NCBI GenBank assembly: GCA_021819435.1
Contig: JAKARB010000001.1
Coordinates: forward strand, 496,001-560,000
Direction: 5' to 3'
Length of the DNA stretch: 64,000 bases
DNA from: Pseudomonadota bacterium
GTDB lineage: Bacteria > Pseudomonadota > Gammaproteobacteria > Burkholderiales > Burkholderiaceae_C
Part shown: in pieces, positions 18,286 through 26,706 of the stretch
Numbering within the stretch: position 1 is the first letter of the stretch
How the letters are laid out: every line of letters begins with the position of its first letter
Notes under the pieces: model-generated
Databases searched by the model: none
Seen by the model: the letters and a program-made list of their open reading frames with translations, nothing else
Told to the model about the DNA's origin: nothing
Program-made: the position numbers and the translations under genes

Positions 18286-19620
18286 ATGGCACTGACAGAC
18301 ACCAAACTCAAGAACCTCAAGCCCACGGACAAGGTCTACAAGGTGGTGGACCGCGATGGGATGTACGTCGTCGTCTCACTCAAAGGAACACTGACTTTCC
18401 GCTATGACTACCGGCTCGCGGGGCGGCGGGAGACGCTCACACTGGGGCAGTACGATGAGTTCCAGGCCTCGCAGCCTAAGCGGGCCCCCGAGGACATCAA
18501 GTACGGAGATCCGCTTTCGCTGGCTGACGCGCGCGACCTGCTGGCCAGAGCGAAGAACATGGTCAGCCGAGGGGAGTCGCCAGCGCGTGTGAAATCTGAA
18601 GCTAAGAAGGAATGCCAAGAGTCAGGCACCTTCGAGTTCTTTGCAGACATCTGGTTGCGAAACGGCGGCCTGGCGGACAGCACGGCGGCGATGCGCAAGA
18701 GCATTCTGGATCGTGATGTGCTGCCCAAGTTCGGCAAACGCAAGCTGGAAGAGATCACGTCCAGCCAAGTGCTCGCGCTGTGCGAAAAGATCAAGGAGCG
18801 CGGCGCTCCGGCCACGGCAGTTCATGTACGCGAGGTCATCCAGCAGGTGTACCGGCACGCCATGTCCAGGGGGCTCAAGATCGAGAATCCCGCTGAAGCG
18901 GTGAAGGCTTCAGCCATTGCCACCTTCAAGCCCAGGGAGCGCGCATTGACGCCTGGGGAGATTCACCAGTTCTTTTCGGTGCTGGACACCATCGGTACCT
19001 TGCCCACGCTGAAGCTGGCGGTGAAGTTCATCTTGCTGACCATGTGCCGCAAAGGCGAGTTGTTGCTGGCGACCTGGAAAGAGGTGGACTTTGATGCGGC
19101 CACCTGGACGATTCCGCCCGAGCGGATGAAGGCCAGGCGGGCGCATGTGGTCTATCTCAGCAGTCAGGCACTCGATCTGTTGGTTGGCCTCAAAACCTGT
19201 GCTGGAAGCAGCCCATATTTGCTCCCCGGTCGGTATGAGACCGACAAGCCGATGAGCGAAGCTACGCTCAACCGTGTGATTACTGCGGCGGTGGAAAAGG
19301 CCCAAAAGGACGGACTGGATCTCCCTCACTTCTGCGTGCATGACTTGCGCAGGACGGCATCAACACTGCTTCACGAGGCTGGCTTTAACACCGACTGGAT
19401 CGAGAAGTGCCTGGCTCACGAGCAGAAGGGGGTGCGTGCTGTCTACAACAAGGCGGAATACGCCGAGCAGCGGCGGGCCATGTTGCAAAGTTGGGCCGAG
19501 ATGGTGGACGACTGGATTCGGGGCAGCAAATTGACGCCTGTTGTCATGATGTCGCAGGGCGCTCTGTCCATCAGAAGTTTGGATCAAGATCGCGTGACGG
19601 GTCACGCTGCCAATGGCTGA
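18286..19620 (+). CDS. P4-type tyrosine recombinase (ICE/genomic island integrase)
   Basis: A 444-residue integrase with an N-terminal arm-binding domain (MALTDTKLKNLKPTDKVYKV), a SAM-like core-binding domain (residues about 110-205) and a C-terminal catalytic domain. Catalytic residues are visible as Arg in MCRKGELLLATW, His-Arg in VHDLRRTASTLLHEAG, His in CLAHEQKGVR and Tyr in AVYNKAEY. The ribosome site is GAGAGGGG before the ATG at 18286. It is placed right after the guaA 3' end, directed away from it, as expected for an element integrated there. Its last 50 bases overlap the 3' end of the RES gene on the other strand. Confidence 0.95.
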   Translation: MALTDTKLKNLKPTDKVYKVVDRDGMYVVVSLKGTLTFRYDYRLAGRRETLTLGQYDEFQASQPKRAPEDIKYGDPLSLADARDLLARAKNMVSRGESPARVKSEAKKECQESGTFEFFADIWLRNGGLADSTAAMRKSILDRDVLPKFGKRKLEEITSSQVLALCEKIKERGAPATAVHVREVIQQVYRHAMSRGLKIENPAEAVKASAIATFKPRERALTPGEIHQFFSVLDTIGTLPTLKLAVKFILLTMCRKGELLLATWKEVDFDAATWTIPPERMKARRAHVVYLSSQALDLLVGLKTCAGSSPYLLPGRYETDKPMSEATLNRVITAAVEKAQKDGLDLPHFCVHDLRRTASTLLHEAGFNTDWIEKCLAHEQKGVRAVYNKAEYAEQRRAMLQSWAEMVDDWIRGSKLTPVVMMSQGALSIRSLDQDRVTGHAANG

Positions 19621-21034
19621 CTTGGTATCTGCGGGTTTCAAACTTCACGGCTCGAACCTCGACCACGTCCAACTCCGTGGCGACAAGCTCAAGTGTCGGC
19701 AGGGTTTCCAGCAGCTCGGCGCTGGCGGACCCATGCGGAACCCAGCCAGCGAAGCCCTGTTCAAGAAGGGCTTCATCGATAGGGGAGTCGTCGTTGCCTG
19801 TCGTGGGGACAGCGTCTGCCACCGAGGTCAAGTGCACCACATATTCGACGTCATCAGCCTCGTCGCTCATTTGCATGACGGTCACTTCGTCTCGTGTGGT
19901 CTGTGCGTCAGGTGGCATCACTTTGCAGGCATGACTGAAAAGCACCACGTTGGATCCTTCTCCTCCACTTTGGGTTGACGGGTAGATCAGCCCATCGAGT
20001 CGAGGTTGAAGGGTGGCCAAATATTCGCAAATCACTTGGGTGATCACGTAGTCAAGGGCTTCGTCAGAAGGCAGCACCGGTGCGGACAGCTGCAAGGACA
20101 GGCGTCGCATGAAGGCAAACCGTTCTGCTTCTTGCTGAAAGCCTGGGTGGAACATGCTGCCCCGCGCGAACAGGCGGTCGAATGCTTTGAGGTTCACTAG
20201 TCGTAGGGGCCTCAGTGGTCTGAAGCCAGCCACAACCACCGAAGACCCGACGGGTGCACGGACCTCTGCAATGCAGGTGGCTACTTCGGTCGCGCCATAA
20301 AAAACGCTGATGCCAGCAGCATTCATGCGACCAGCCGGCGCAACTTTCCTCGGTGGTGCACTCAGTTCGGTTTCCCGCCTCAGCAAAAACTGCGTCACTT
20401 CACCGTGGTCCTTGGCCACTCGTGCGCGGTAGAGCAGGGCATCGGTGCCCTTGGTGATGACGGCTGGTCCATGGTGGCCTTCAAGGTGCTCCAGGCCATC
20501 GAAGATGGTGGTCAGGAACTGCAAGACGGCTGAGCTGAAGAACCTTGACTTGTGGGTGACGTCTTCCTTGATCGATTCCCACCATTGCTGCAAGCGATGT
20601 CCATCCTCAACCGTCTGCACGTAGCAGGCCTCATATCCGAATGGATCTTCTTCGCTCGGGTCGTCGTGGTGGTGCCAGTGTCGTCGGCTGTCAAGCTCAG
20701 CAATGACCGCATCTGCGATTTCTTCTGTGATGCCCGCCATGGACTGGATGACCTCGTTCGGTGGCTCGCCCTCCCGGGTCCACTCGTATGTGCTTTCCTT
20801 GTCCATGTGGAGGAACAGTTCGTATCCCTCTGGCGCGCTGGGGCTCAGTACGAAGTTTTCGTGAAACACCGGTTCGATGCGGTCGGCCAATGTCTGGATG
20901 CTCCAGGTTTTTGCGCCGCGACGGCCGCAAAACGTGCATTTGGCTTTGCTGCCGGATTGCTTGATCTCGGCGACGAGCATCTCATCGGACACGCATCGAT
21001 GGCACACGAGGTCAATCTGATCGGTTGAGGCCAT
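19571..21034 (-). CDS. RES-domain protein with HEPN/RES N-terminal domain (toxin-like)
   Basis: A 487-residue protein. The N-terminus has a zinc-ribbon-like pair (CHRC at residues 12-15 and CTFC at 34-37), followed by a helical region typical of the HEPN/RES-associated N-terminal domain. Residues about 200-400 form a RES domain: LYRARVAK, then APAGRMNAAGISVFYGATEV and TCIAEVRAPVGSSV, with the Arg, Tyr and Glu expected of NAD-consuming RES toxins. About 85 residues of unassigned sequence follow. No Xre-type antitoxin gene is adjacent, so it may act as a self-contained toxin or defence effector. Its 3' end overlaps the integrase tail to tail. Confidence 0.78.
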   Translation of the reverse strand: MASTDQIDLVCHRCVSDEMLVAEIKQSGSKAKCTFCGRRGAKTWSIQTLADRIEPVFHENFVLSPSAPEGYELFLHMDKESTYEWTREGEPPNEVIQSMAGITEEIADAVIAELDSRRHWHHHDDPSEEDPFGYEACYVQTVEDGHRLQQWWESIKEDVTHKSRFFSSAVLQFLTTIFDGLEHLEGHHGPAVITKGTDALLYRARVAKDHGEVTQFLLRRETELSAPPRKVAPAGRMNAAGISVFYGATEVATCIAEVRAPVGSSVVVAGFRPLRPLRLVNLKAFDRLFARGSMFHPGFQQEAERFAFMRRLSLQLSAPVLPSDEALDYVITQVICEYLATLQPRLDGLIYPSTQSGGEGSNVVLFSHACKVMPPDAQTTRDEVTVMQMSDEADDVEYVVHLTSVADAVPTTGNDDSPIDEALLEQGFAGWVPHGSASAELLETLPTLELVATELDVVEVRAVKFETRRYQVSHWQRDPSRDLDPNF

Positions 21035-21139
21035 TGTTCTGCTGGATGGTGGGAGCTGTCAGACCGGCAAACGGGCCTGAACTTGCAAGCCCCCCAGTTT
21101 AGCCCTAAGATTGCATGAAATTTCAATGAGAATTCTGTC

Positions 21140-21751
21140 ATGACTGCTGTTTCGGTTGCTTCTGAGAGGCCGGTGAGTGGCGCCGCTGAGCGGTTGGCCG
21201 CTTCGCTGCGTCCTGGGCGGGTGTACCGGCGGGAGGATTTGGCTGAAATGAGCACGGCGGTAGACCGTCACGTGCGCGAGTTGGTCAAAGAAGGTCGTGT
21301 GAAGAAGTTGGCGCAGGGGATGTACTACGTGCCGAAGGTGTCCAGCTATGGGCCCGTGCCGCCCGAGGATGCTGAAGTGATTGGCCGTTTCCTGCGCGAT
21401 ACCGAATTTCTTGTTTTCTCGCCGTCGGCATACAACGCAGTGGGCCTGGGTACAACGCAGCTTTACAACCGCACGCTGGTCTACAACCACAAGCGGCATG
21501 GCGTGTTCAAGCTCGGCAATCGGCAGTTCGATTTCCGGGTGAAACCACGTTTCCCCAAAAAGCTCACGCCGGAGTTTTTGTTTGTCGATCTACTCAACAA
21601 TCTTGAGCAGTTGGCTGAAGATCGTGACGCAGTCCTGCGGCAAGCACAGAGCAAGCTGCCATCGTTTGACCCCGACAAGCTCAAACGCGCACTCTCGACA
21701 TTTGGCTCCGTGGCCACCCGCAAGCGCACCAAAGGTTGGCTGAATGCCTGA
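21140..21751 (+). CDS. AbiEi-like antitoxin (type IV toxin-antitoxin)
   Basis: A 203-residue protein with an N-terminal winged-helix region (ERLAASLRPGRVYRREDLAE, VKEGRVKKLAQGMYYVPK) and the AbiEi C-terminal body (FLVFSPSAYNAVGLGTTQLY, KLTPEFLFVDLLNNLEQLAE). In AbiE systems the antitoxin represses its own promoter and neutralises the AbiEii nucleotidyltransferase without direct binding. It overlaps the next gene by 8 bases, the usual coupling. The short intergenic region upstream is A/T rich and a probable promoter. Confidence 0.85.
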   Translation: MTAVSVASERPVSGAAERLAASLRPGRVYRREDLAEMSTAVDRHVRELVKEGRVKKLAQGMYYVPKVSSYGPVPPEDAEVIGRFLRDTEFLVFSPSAYNAVGLGTTQLYNRTLVYNHKRHGVFKLGNRQFDFRVKPRFPKKLTPEFLFVDLLNNLEQLAEDRDAVLRQAQSKLPSFDPDKLKRALSTFGSVATRKRTKGWLNA

Positions 21752-22412
21752 ATTTCTGCATGACCGAAAGGACTTCAGTGACCTGCTTGCCGTTGTCGCT
21801 GATGAGCGAAGCCTTGATCCGACATTGGTCGAGAAGGACTACTGGATCATGCATTGCCTTTGGGGGCTGCGAACTCAGGGGTTCAACTTCGAGCTCAAGG
21901 GCGGCACATCCTTGTCCAAGGGGTTTGGTGTCATCCATCGATTCTCGGAGGACATCGACATCCGCATCGAGCCACCCACAGATTTGGACGTCAAGACCGG
22001 CCGCAATCAGGATAAGGCCGCCCATGTCGCGTCCCGCCGAGCTTTCTATGACTGGCTGGCCGTCGAAATAAAAATGCCGGGCATTGTTCAAGTCGCTCGT
22101 GATGAAGATTTCGACGATGAGAAGATGCGCAGCGGTGGCATCCGGCTTTCTTACGCGGCGCGCACCGCCCCATTGGCAGGTGTCAAAGACGGGATATTGC
22201 TAGAGCTCGGCTTTGATGACACCGCACCCAACAGACCGGTGACAATCTCGTCCTGGGCGTGGGATACAGCAAGCGCACGCGGCGTATTAGTGGCAGACAA
22301 CCGAGCTGTTGACGTGCCGTGCTACGCGCCTACCCACACCTTTGTCGAGAAGCTTCAGACGATTTCGACCAAGTACCGAAAGCTGGGAGAGGCACAGGGC
22401 TTCACAAACTGA
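21744..22412 (+). CDS. AbiEii/AbiGii nucleotidyltransferase toxin, C-terminally truncated
   Basis: A 222-residue product with the DNA-polymerase-beta-type nucleotidyltransferase core. GGTSLSKGFGVIHRFSEDID contains the GS-type turn and the two metal-binding aspartates, and later VEKLQTISTKYRKL carries a conserved Lys. Full-length relatives are longer and continue into a C-terminal helical region. Here the frame runs into IS110-derived DNA at about 22400 and stops at TGA 22410. The toxin is therefore probably inactive, leaving the antitoxin as an orphan. Confidence 0.82.
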   Translation: MPEFLHDRKDFSDLLAVVADERSLDPTLVEKDYWIMHCLWGLRTQGFNFELKGGTSLSKGFGVIHRFSEDIDIRIEPPTDLDVKTGRNQDKAAHVASRRAFYDWLAVEIKMPGIVQVARDEDFDDEKMRSGGIRLSYAARTAPLAGVKDGILLELGFDDTAPNRPVTISSWAWDTASARGVLVADNRAVDVPCYAPTHTFVEKLQTISTKYRKLGEAQGFTN

Positions 22413-22690
22413 GGCGCCATGAGCCGCACGGTGTGCTCAAGCTCCTGCAGCTTGCGAGCCCAGTGGTGAGCGCTGCCGCAAGCCTCCATGCCGATCAGGC
22501 ACGGCGTCATGTTCGCGAAGAAGGCGGCAACCTGGTCTCGCCTTAACTGCTTGCGCAACACCGCCTTGCCGCGCTCGTTCGCTCCGTGGACCTGGAATAC
22601 GTTCTTGGCCAGGTCGATGCCAATTGTCGTGTCTGCATGGTGGACGCTCCTTCCGTTTCAAGTGGCCGACACGCGCCACTCTGCCGTCAT
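22400..22690 (-). mobile_element. IS110-family transposase 5' remnant
   Basis: On the minus strand the sequence encodes TTIGIDLAKNVFQVHGANER, then GKAVLRKQLRRDQVAAFFAN and CLIGMEACGSAHHWARKLQE, ending APQFVKP. This is the N-terminal DEDD catalytic domain of IS110-family transposases. The good GGAAGGAG-ATG start near 22638 is out of frame with the GIDLAKN frame, so the fragment is also frameshifted. It is cut at the AbiEii junction, so only the transposase N-terminus survives. Confidence 0.8.
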
Positions 22691-22903
22691 CGGGTGGGGG
22701 CGTCCATCCCATTGCTTACGAAGGATCTCTGGCGTCAGGGGAAAAACTTGGCCATCTTCAAGCGCAATAAGCCACTCCCGGTCTTGGCGCGCAGTCCGTT
22801 TGCCGAAGGGATATGGGGGGCTGCGGGATGGTCGACAGTCCCGGCGGGCGTTTGTGGGCGAGCCGGGCTGCTGCGTGAGCCTGTCGCGGAAAGTGGTGCC
22901 GTC
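22691..22903. other. No gene recognised between the IS110 remnant and the TetR gene
   Basis: Short open frames exist on both strands but none has a credible ribosome site or family signature. Part of it may be the untranslated end of the IS110-type element. Confidence 0.5.
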
Positions 22904-23470
22904 TCAGACTGCCGTGCCGGCCGCAAACGAGTTGATCAGTTGGCGTTGTGCATGCAAGTGGTCTCCAGCGCTGTTCACGCGGTCCAGCAACAAGGCGCCT
23001 TCCAGCCCGGACATCATCACGGCGGCCAACCGGCTTGGGGGCAGGGGGTTAAGCAGTTCGCCCTTATGTTGCTTCAGGATCTGGGCCAACCAAGCTTCTG
23101 CCTGTTTGAAGAAGCCGCTCAAGAGGCTGCGGCAGTGCTCGTCGAGTGAGGACAACTCGGCGGCCAACATGCCGCACAGGCACAGCTTGTCGTCCTGAGC
23201 AGCTTCTTCAAATAGGTCAATAAAGGCTGACAGCTTGCGTTTTAAGGCTGTAGGCTTGTTGGCAATGGCTGTCAAGCGCTGCGCGAAGGCCTCGCTGTAG
23301 CTGGTGATCAGCACGGCGGTGAGGTCGTGCTTTTCCGGAAAGTAGTAGTGCACGCTAGACGACTTGACGCCCGTCTGTTCGGCGAGTTGGCGAAAACTCA
23401 GTTCGCGCAAGCCCGATCGCTGGACGATGGCCTGCGCCAGGGTTTGCAGTTCGGTACGTTTGTTAGCCAT
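22904..23470 (-). CDS. TetR/AcrR family transcriptional regulator
   Basis: A 188-residue protein whose N-terminal helix-turn-helix is clear: LRELSFRQLAEQTGVKSSSV then HYYFPEKHDLTAVLI (residues about 20-55). A TetR ligand-binding helical domain follows, with CLCGMLAAELSSLDEHCRS resembling regulators of the YcdC/AcrR type that sense electrophiles. It lies downstream of the AhpD-like, GST and cupin genes, all on the minus strand, and is a likely regulator of that detoxification group. Confidence 0.87.
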   Translation of the reverse strand: MANKRTELQTLAQAIVQRSGLRELSFRQLAEQTGVKSSSVHYYFPEKHDLTAVLITSYSEAFAQRLTAIANKPTALKRKLSAFIDLFEEAAQDDKLCLCGMLAAELSSLDEHCRSLLSGFFKQAEAWLAQILKQHKGELLNPLPPSRLAAVMMSGLEGALLLDRVNSAGDHLHAQRQLINSFAAGTAV

Positions 23471-23525
23471 GGTACCGTTGTCTCAACCGTACATATTTTT
23501 GCGATATCGCTTTGCCAAGTGCTAG

Positions 23526-24209
23526 TCAAGCCGAAGGTGGGACTTGCACCAAGCTCAGGTGGCGCGTTTTGACCCAGACGGTGGTGCCTTGCGCCCCAGC
23601 GATGGCGGTGAGTCGCCCCCCTCGAGGGACGCGCAACCAAGACCAGGCTCGCAGTTCGTCTGCGCCCTCTGTGAAGCCGCCGGACAGCACCAGCAGTTCC
23701 GCGCCGTCAGGCATCACGGCGTCAAGCCGTGTGCCGGGTAGCCAGGTCTCCAGGCTCACAGTTTCGCGCTCGTCCTCGAACAAGGGCGTCACCGCCACGC
23801 CGGGGCGGGTGGCGTCGTCCACACGGCCGATCTTGTTGGTGTCGATCACCTCCGGGGTGCGGTCCGCCGGGTCGAACTGCCACAGCTTCACGAAGATCAC
23901 GCAACCGGTCTCGGAGCCTGGCGTGTGTCGTGTGGTGGGCGGGTTGCGGATATAGCTGCCGGCAGGGTAGTCGCCGCGCTCGTCCTGGAAGACCCCGTCA
24001 AGCACCAGGAACTCTTCACCACCGTGGTGGGTGTGCGGGCTGAAATGGCTGCCGGGTGCGTAGCGCACGATGGAGGTTGCTCGGGCAACCTCACCGCCTA
24101 TGCGGTCGAGCATTCTGCGCTGTACACCTGCCACAGGGGAGTCCACCCAGGGCAGGTCGGCACCATGCAGTAGCACCCGTTGGTCGAACTGGGCGTTGAT
24201 GAGGTCCAT
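23526..24209 (-). CDS. ChrR-like double cupin domain protein
   Basis: A 227-residue protein with two cupin repeats. The first has the metal-binding set in GSHFSPHTHHGGEEFLVLDG (residues about 53-72), with a second barrel further on around DAVMPDGAELLVLSGGFTEG. The layout resembles the C-terminal cupin of ChrR anti-sigma factors and related stand-alone stress proteins, but no zinc anti-sigma domain or sigma gene is present here. The neighbours are a GST and TetR. An enzymatic or sensory role in peroxide or electrophile stress is an inference. Confidence 0.8.
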   Translation of the reverse strand: MDLINAQFDQRVLLHGADLPWVDSPVAGVQRRMLDRIGGEVARATSIVRYAPGSHFSPHTHHGGEEFLVLDGVFQDERGDYPAGSYIRNPPTTRHTPGSETGCVIFVKLWQFDPADRTPEVIDTNKIGRVDDATRPGVAVTPLFEDERETVSLETWLPGTRLDAVMPDGAELLVLSGGFTEGADELRAWSWLRVPRGGRLTAIAGAQGTTVWVKTRHLSLVQVPPSA

Positions 24210-24257
24210 CGGTACTCCGTTTGGGTGGTCAGGTGAAGGCAGTTGAGACTGTTCGAA

Positions 24258-24875
24258 TCAGCCACCCATGCTGGGGCGCTGGGCCATACGAGCGCGCCAC
24301 GCCTTCAGATGAGGCAAGTCCGCAGGCAACTCGATCTTGGCGAAGTCAGCAAAATTCAGGCCCACGAACAAAGTGATATCGGCGACTGAGAAGTGCTGGC
24401 CGGCTGCAAAGGGCTGCGTTGCCAGCACGCTGTCGAAATAGCGCATGCCGGCGATGGCACGCTCACGCTGCTTCAAACCCCATTCTTTGTTCTGGTACAG
24501 CTCCAGCGCACCAAGGCCGGGTGTGGCATGGTGGAAGTAGGTACCCACGGCGTCCATCACGCCCTGTTCGGCGCGGCACTGCATCATGTGGATCACCGCG
24601 CGGTCCTTGGCGGTCGTGCCAGTCAGCGAAATGCCGTCGAATGCATGGTCGATGTACTCAGTAATGGCCGTGCATTCGCTGATGGTGGTGCCGTCGCCCA
24701 ATTCCAGCACAGGCACGGTAGCGTTGGGATTCATCGCCAAAAAGCCGGGCAGGCGGTGCTCGCCCTTCAAAACGTCGACATGCACAAATTGCATCTTGTC
24801 AGTGGCGCCTTTTTCGGCAAGGGCAATGCGCACACGGGCGGGGTTGGGAAAGCCTTCAAAGTCGTAGATTTTCAT
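24258..24875 (-). CDS. Glutathione S-transferase family protein
   Basis: A 205-residue cytosolic GST. The N-terminal thioredoxin-like domain starts MKIYDFEGFPNPARVRIALA, with the cis-proline and Ser of the glutathione site in ATVPVLELGDGTTISECTAI. The all-helical C-terminal domain includes AGQHFSVADITLFVGLNFAD, the N-capping box of GSTs. The substrate is unknown. It is flanked by the AhpD-like and cupin genes on the same strand, suggesting a small detoxification operon. Confidence 0.9.
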   Translation of the reverse strand: MKIYDFEGFPNPARVRIALAEKGATDKMQFVHVDVLKGEHRLPGFLAMNPNATVPVLELGDGTTISECTAITEYIDHAFDGISLTGTTAKDRAVIHMMQCRAEQGVMDAVGTYFHHATPGLGALELYQNKEWGLKQRERAIAGMRYFDSVLATQPFAAGQHFSVADITLFVGLNFADFAKIELPADLPHLKAWRARMAQRPSMGG

Positions 24876-24910
24876 GATTTATGGGTTCATGGGTTCATGG
24901 GTTTGTGAAT

Positions 24911-25162
24911 TCACGCAGGGTCGGTTATCAGATGCGTGCCATGGGTGAGAGCAGCGCCAGCACGTAGTGCTACGGCCACGAAGGTTGCCTGAGCCAGTTC
25001 TTGCTCGTTGGCACCAGCAGCAACTGCTGCCTTGCGATGAACCTCCAGACAGTAGCCGCACTGCGTGGTAAGTGCCACAGCGATTGCGATCAACTCTTTG
25101 TGTTTCTTTGAGATGGCGCCCTCTGCCAGTGCTGCCTTGTCCATTTCTTGGAAGCCTTTCAT
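24911..25162 (-). CDS. AhpD-like carboxymuconolactone decarboxylase family protein, 5' end frameshifted
   Basis: The intact frame from ATG 25162 gives 83 residues (MKGFQEMDKAALAEGAISKK) with the AhpD-type redox motif CGYCLEVH near residues 36-43. Family members begin earlier. Upstream on the same strand the missing N-terminus is visible in two frames: TPFDFSNLKK, then after one lost A at 25195-25197, IPRLAAGAPAA leading into the ATG. No start codon is found for the upstream part. The gene is therefore probably damaged, although the shortened product keeps the active-site pair. Confidence 0.75.
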   Translation of the reverse strand: MKGFQEMDKAALAEGAISKKHKELIAIAVALTTQCGYCLEVHRKAAVAAGANEQELAQATFVAVALRAGAALTHGTHLITDPA

Positions 25163-25322
25163 GGCTGCTGGAGCGCCAGCAGCAAGGCGAGGTATTTCTT
25201 CAGGTTGGAAAAGTCGAATGGAGTGTCTTTTGTGTTGTGGACAGGTTGCTAAGTTTATCTATCTATCAGAAGGTAGGCAATCTCCTTATTCTTCTAGGGG
25301 AATTGGTCTTGGTGACTTACCA

Positions 25323-26624
25323 GGGCACTTCTTGAAACCCACTGGCGCCGCGCTAGCTGACGCGGCAAGATGCTGATCATGGTCACACCGCGCATCAAGC
25401 CATCGGTCTTCTTTCAAGACCCGCCCGACACCGACTTGTTTGTGCAGGCACATCGGCAAGCCAAGTTGGGCAGCTACGTTGCCAACCTGGCGGCGATGGA
25501 TGGACTGATCGACTTCAGTGCAGTGGCCCAATCGGTTGAGACGGCGTGCCCACGTGCAGAGCGCAGCAAGGGCGGTCGACCGCCCTACGCCAGCGAGGTC
25601 ATGGTGCGAATGGAGTTCCTGCAGGCGCTGTACAACCTCAGCGATGAGGAGTGCGAGCACCAGATGCTCGACCGCATGAGCTTTCAGCGGTTTTGCCGCG
25701 TCGACGGCCAGCTCCACATTCCCGATGCGCGCACGCTGTGGAGCTTCAAGCAACGCCTGGCCAAGGGCGGTCTGGGTGGACGGGTCATCTTCGCTGCGGT
25801 GAGCCAGCAGTTGCAGCAGCAGGACTACCTCCCGCGTGGCGGGCAGATTGTGGATGCCAGTATCGTGCAAGCGCCCATCACGCAGGCCCTCAGCGAAGAG
25901 CGCCAGGCGCTCAACGAAGGCCAGGCACCTGAGGGTTGGAGCACGAAGCGGTTGCAGCACACCGACCGAGATGCGCGCTGGACCAAGAAGCATGGCAAGA
26001 GCTTTTATGGCTACAAGGTGCACAGCAACGTGGACGCACGCTGGAAGCTGATTCGCCGCATCGTGGTGACGCCAGCCAATGTGGACGATGGTCAATCGCT
26101 GGGGGAGGTGCTAGACGCGGGCAACACCCGAGGACGCGTGTTGGCAGACCGGGGTTATGACGCGCAGGCCAACCGTGAATTGCTGGCCCGACACCAGTTG
26201 GGCGACGGTATCGCCCGGCGAGCCAAGCCAGGCCAGAAAGCCCGACAGCGGCTGGGCGCGCGCAACCGCAGCATCAACAAGACAAGGTCCCGCGTCGAAC
26301 ATGTGTTTGCCGGGCTGGAGCAGCTGGGTGGCAAAGTGGTTCGGGCCATGACGCTGGCCAGAAACGAGCTGGCGATCACGCTCAAGTGCGTGGCCTACAA
26401 CGCCAAAACATTGGTGTGGTTGGTGGCGCAAGGCGCGCCGACATGAGGGGCAAGATGCGCGCGCATGGTGCCCAGGCGGGCGTTTTGCAGCGTGCCAGGG
26501 TCAGCCTGCGCTGCGGCGGGCGGCCAGAGCGGGTACCGCAATGAGGCCGCCGGGCCGAACAATCTCAAGGCCTGGGGCGAATGGGCCTCCTGCGCTTTGG
26601 GAAATTGGGTTACGCGAAGTGCCC
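25323..26624 (+). mobile_element. IS5-family insertion sequence with ACCA target duplications
   Basis: About 1302 bp bounded by imperfect inverted repeats: GGGCACTTCTTGAAACCCA on the left and GGGCACTTCGCGTAACCCA read inward on the right, matching at 16 of 19 positions. The 4-bp sequence ACCA directly flanks both ends (25319-25322 and 26625-26628), the expected duplication size for this family. It carries one intact transposase gene. On its right it cuts an IS3-type orfA. Confidence 0.88.
25370..26446 (+). CDS. IS5-family transposase
   Basis: A 358-residue DDE transposase. The N-terminal region contains GGRPPYASEVMVRMEFLQAL and LSDEECEHQMLDRMSFQRFC, as in DUF772-type IS5 transposases. Catalytic acidic residues are visible in GQIVDASIVQAP, in RVLADRGYDAQANRELL and in the Glu of INKTRSRVEHVFAGL (YREK-like region). 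The frame is intact from ATG 25370, so the element may be active. A second in-frame ATG lies 9 bases later. Confidence 0.93.
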   Translation: MLIMVTPRIKPSVFFQDPPDTDLFVQAHRQAKLGSYVANLAAMDGLIDFSAVAQSVETACPRAERSKGGRPPYASEVMVRMEFLQALYNLSDEECEHQMLDRMSFQRFCRVDGQLHIPDARTLWSFKQRLAKGGLGGRVIFAAVSQQLQQQDYLPRGGQIVDASIVQAPITQALSEERQALNEGQAPEGWSTKRLQHTDRDARWTKKHGKSFYGYKVHSNVDARWKLIRRIVVTPANVDDGQSLGEVLDAGNTRGRVLADRGYDAQANRELLARHQLGDGIARRAKPGQKARQRLGARNRSINKTRSRVEHVFAGLEQLGGKVVRAMTLARNELAITLKCVAYNAKTLVWLVAQGAPT

Positions 26625-26628
26625 ACCA

Positions 26629-26706
26629 GTAACCTGCCGCAGCAGACTCTGTGACCTGCTTGACCGCTTCAAGATTGAATTTTGGGGTGTAACGTAGTTT
26701 GCTCAT
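26629..26706 (-). pseudogene. IS3-type transposase orfA remnant (N-terminus)
   Basis: On the minus strand, from ATG 26706, the first 24 or so residues read MSKLRYTPKFNLEAVKQVTE, the start of an IS3/IS911-type OrfA helix-turn-helix protein. The sequence is cut at the right end of the IS5 element. AGGAGGTG before the ATG is a strong ribosome site. The remainder of the IS3 element is not seen on the other side of the IS5 copy. Confidence 0.65.
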
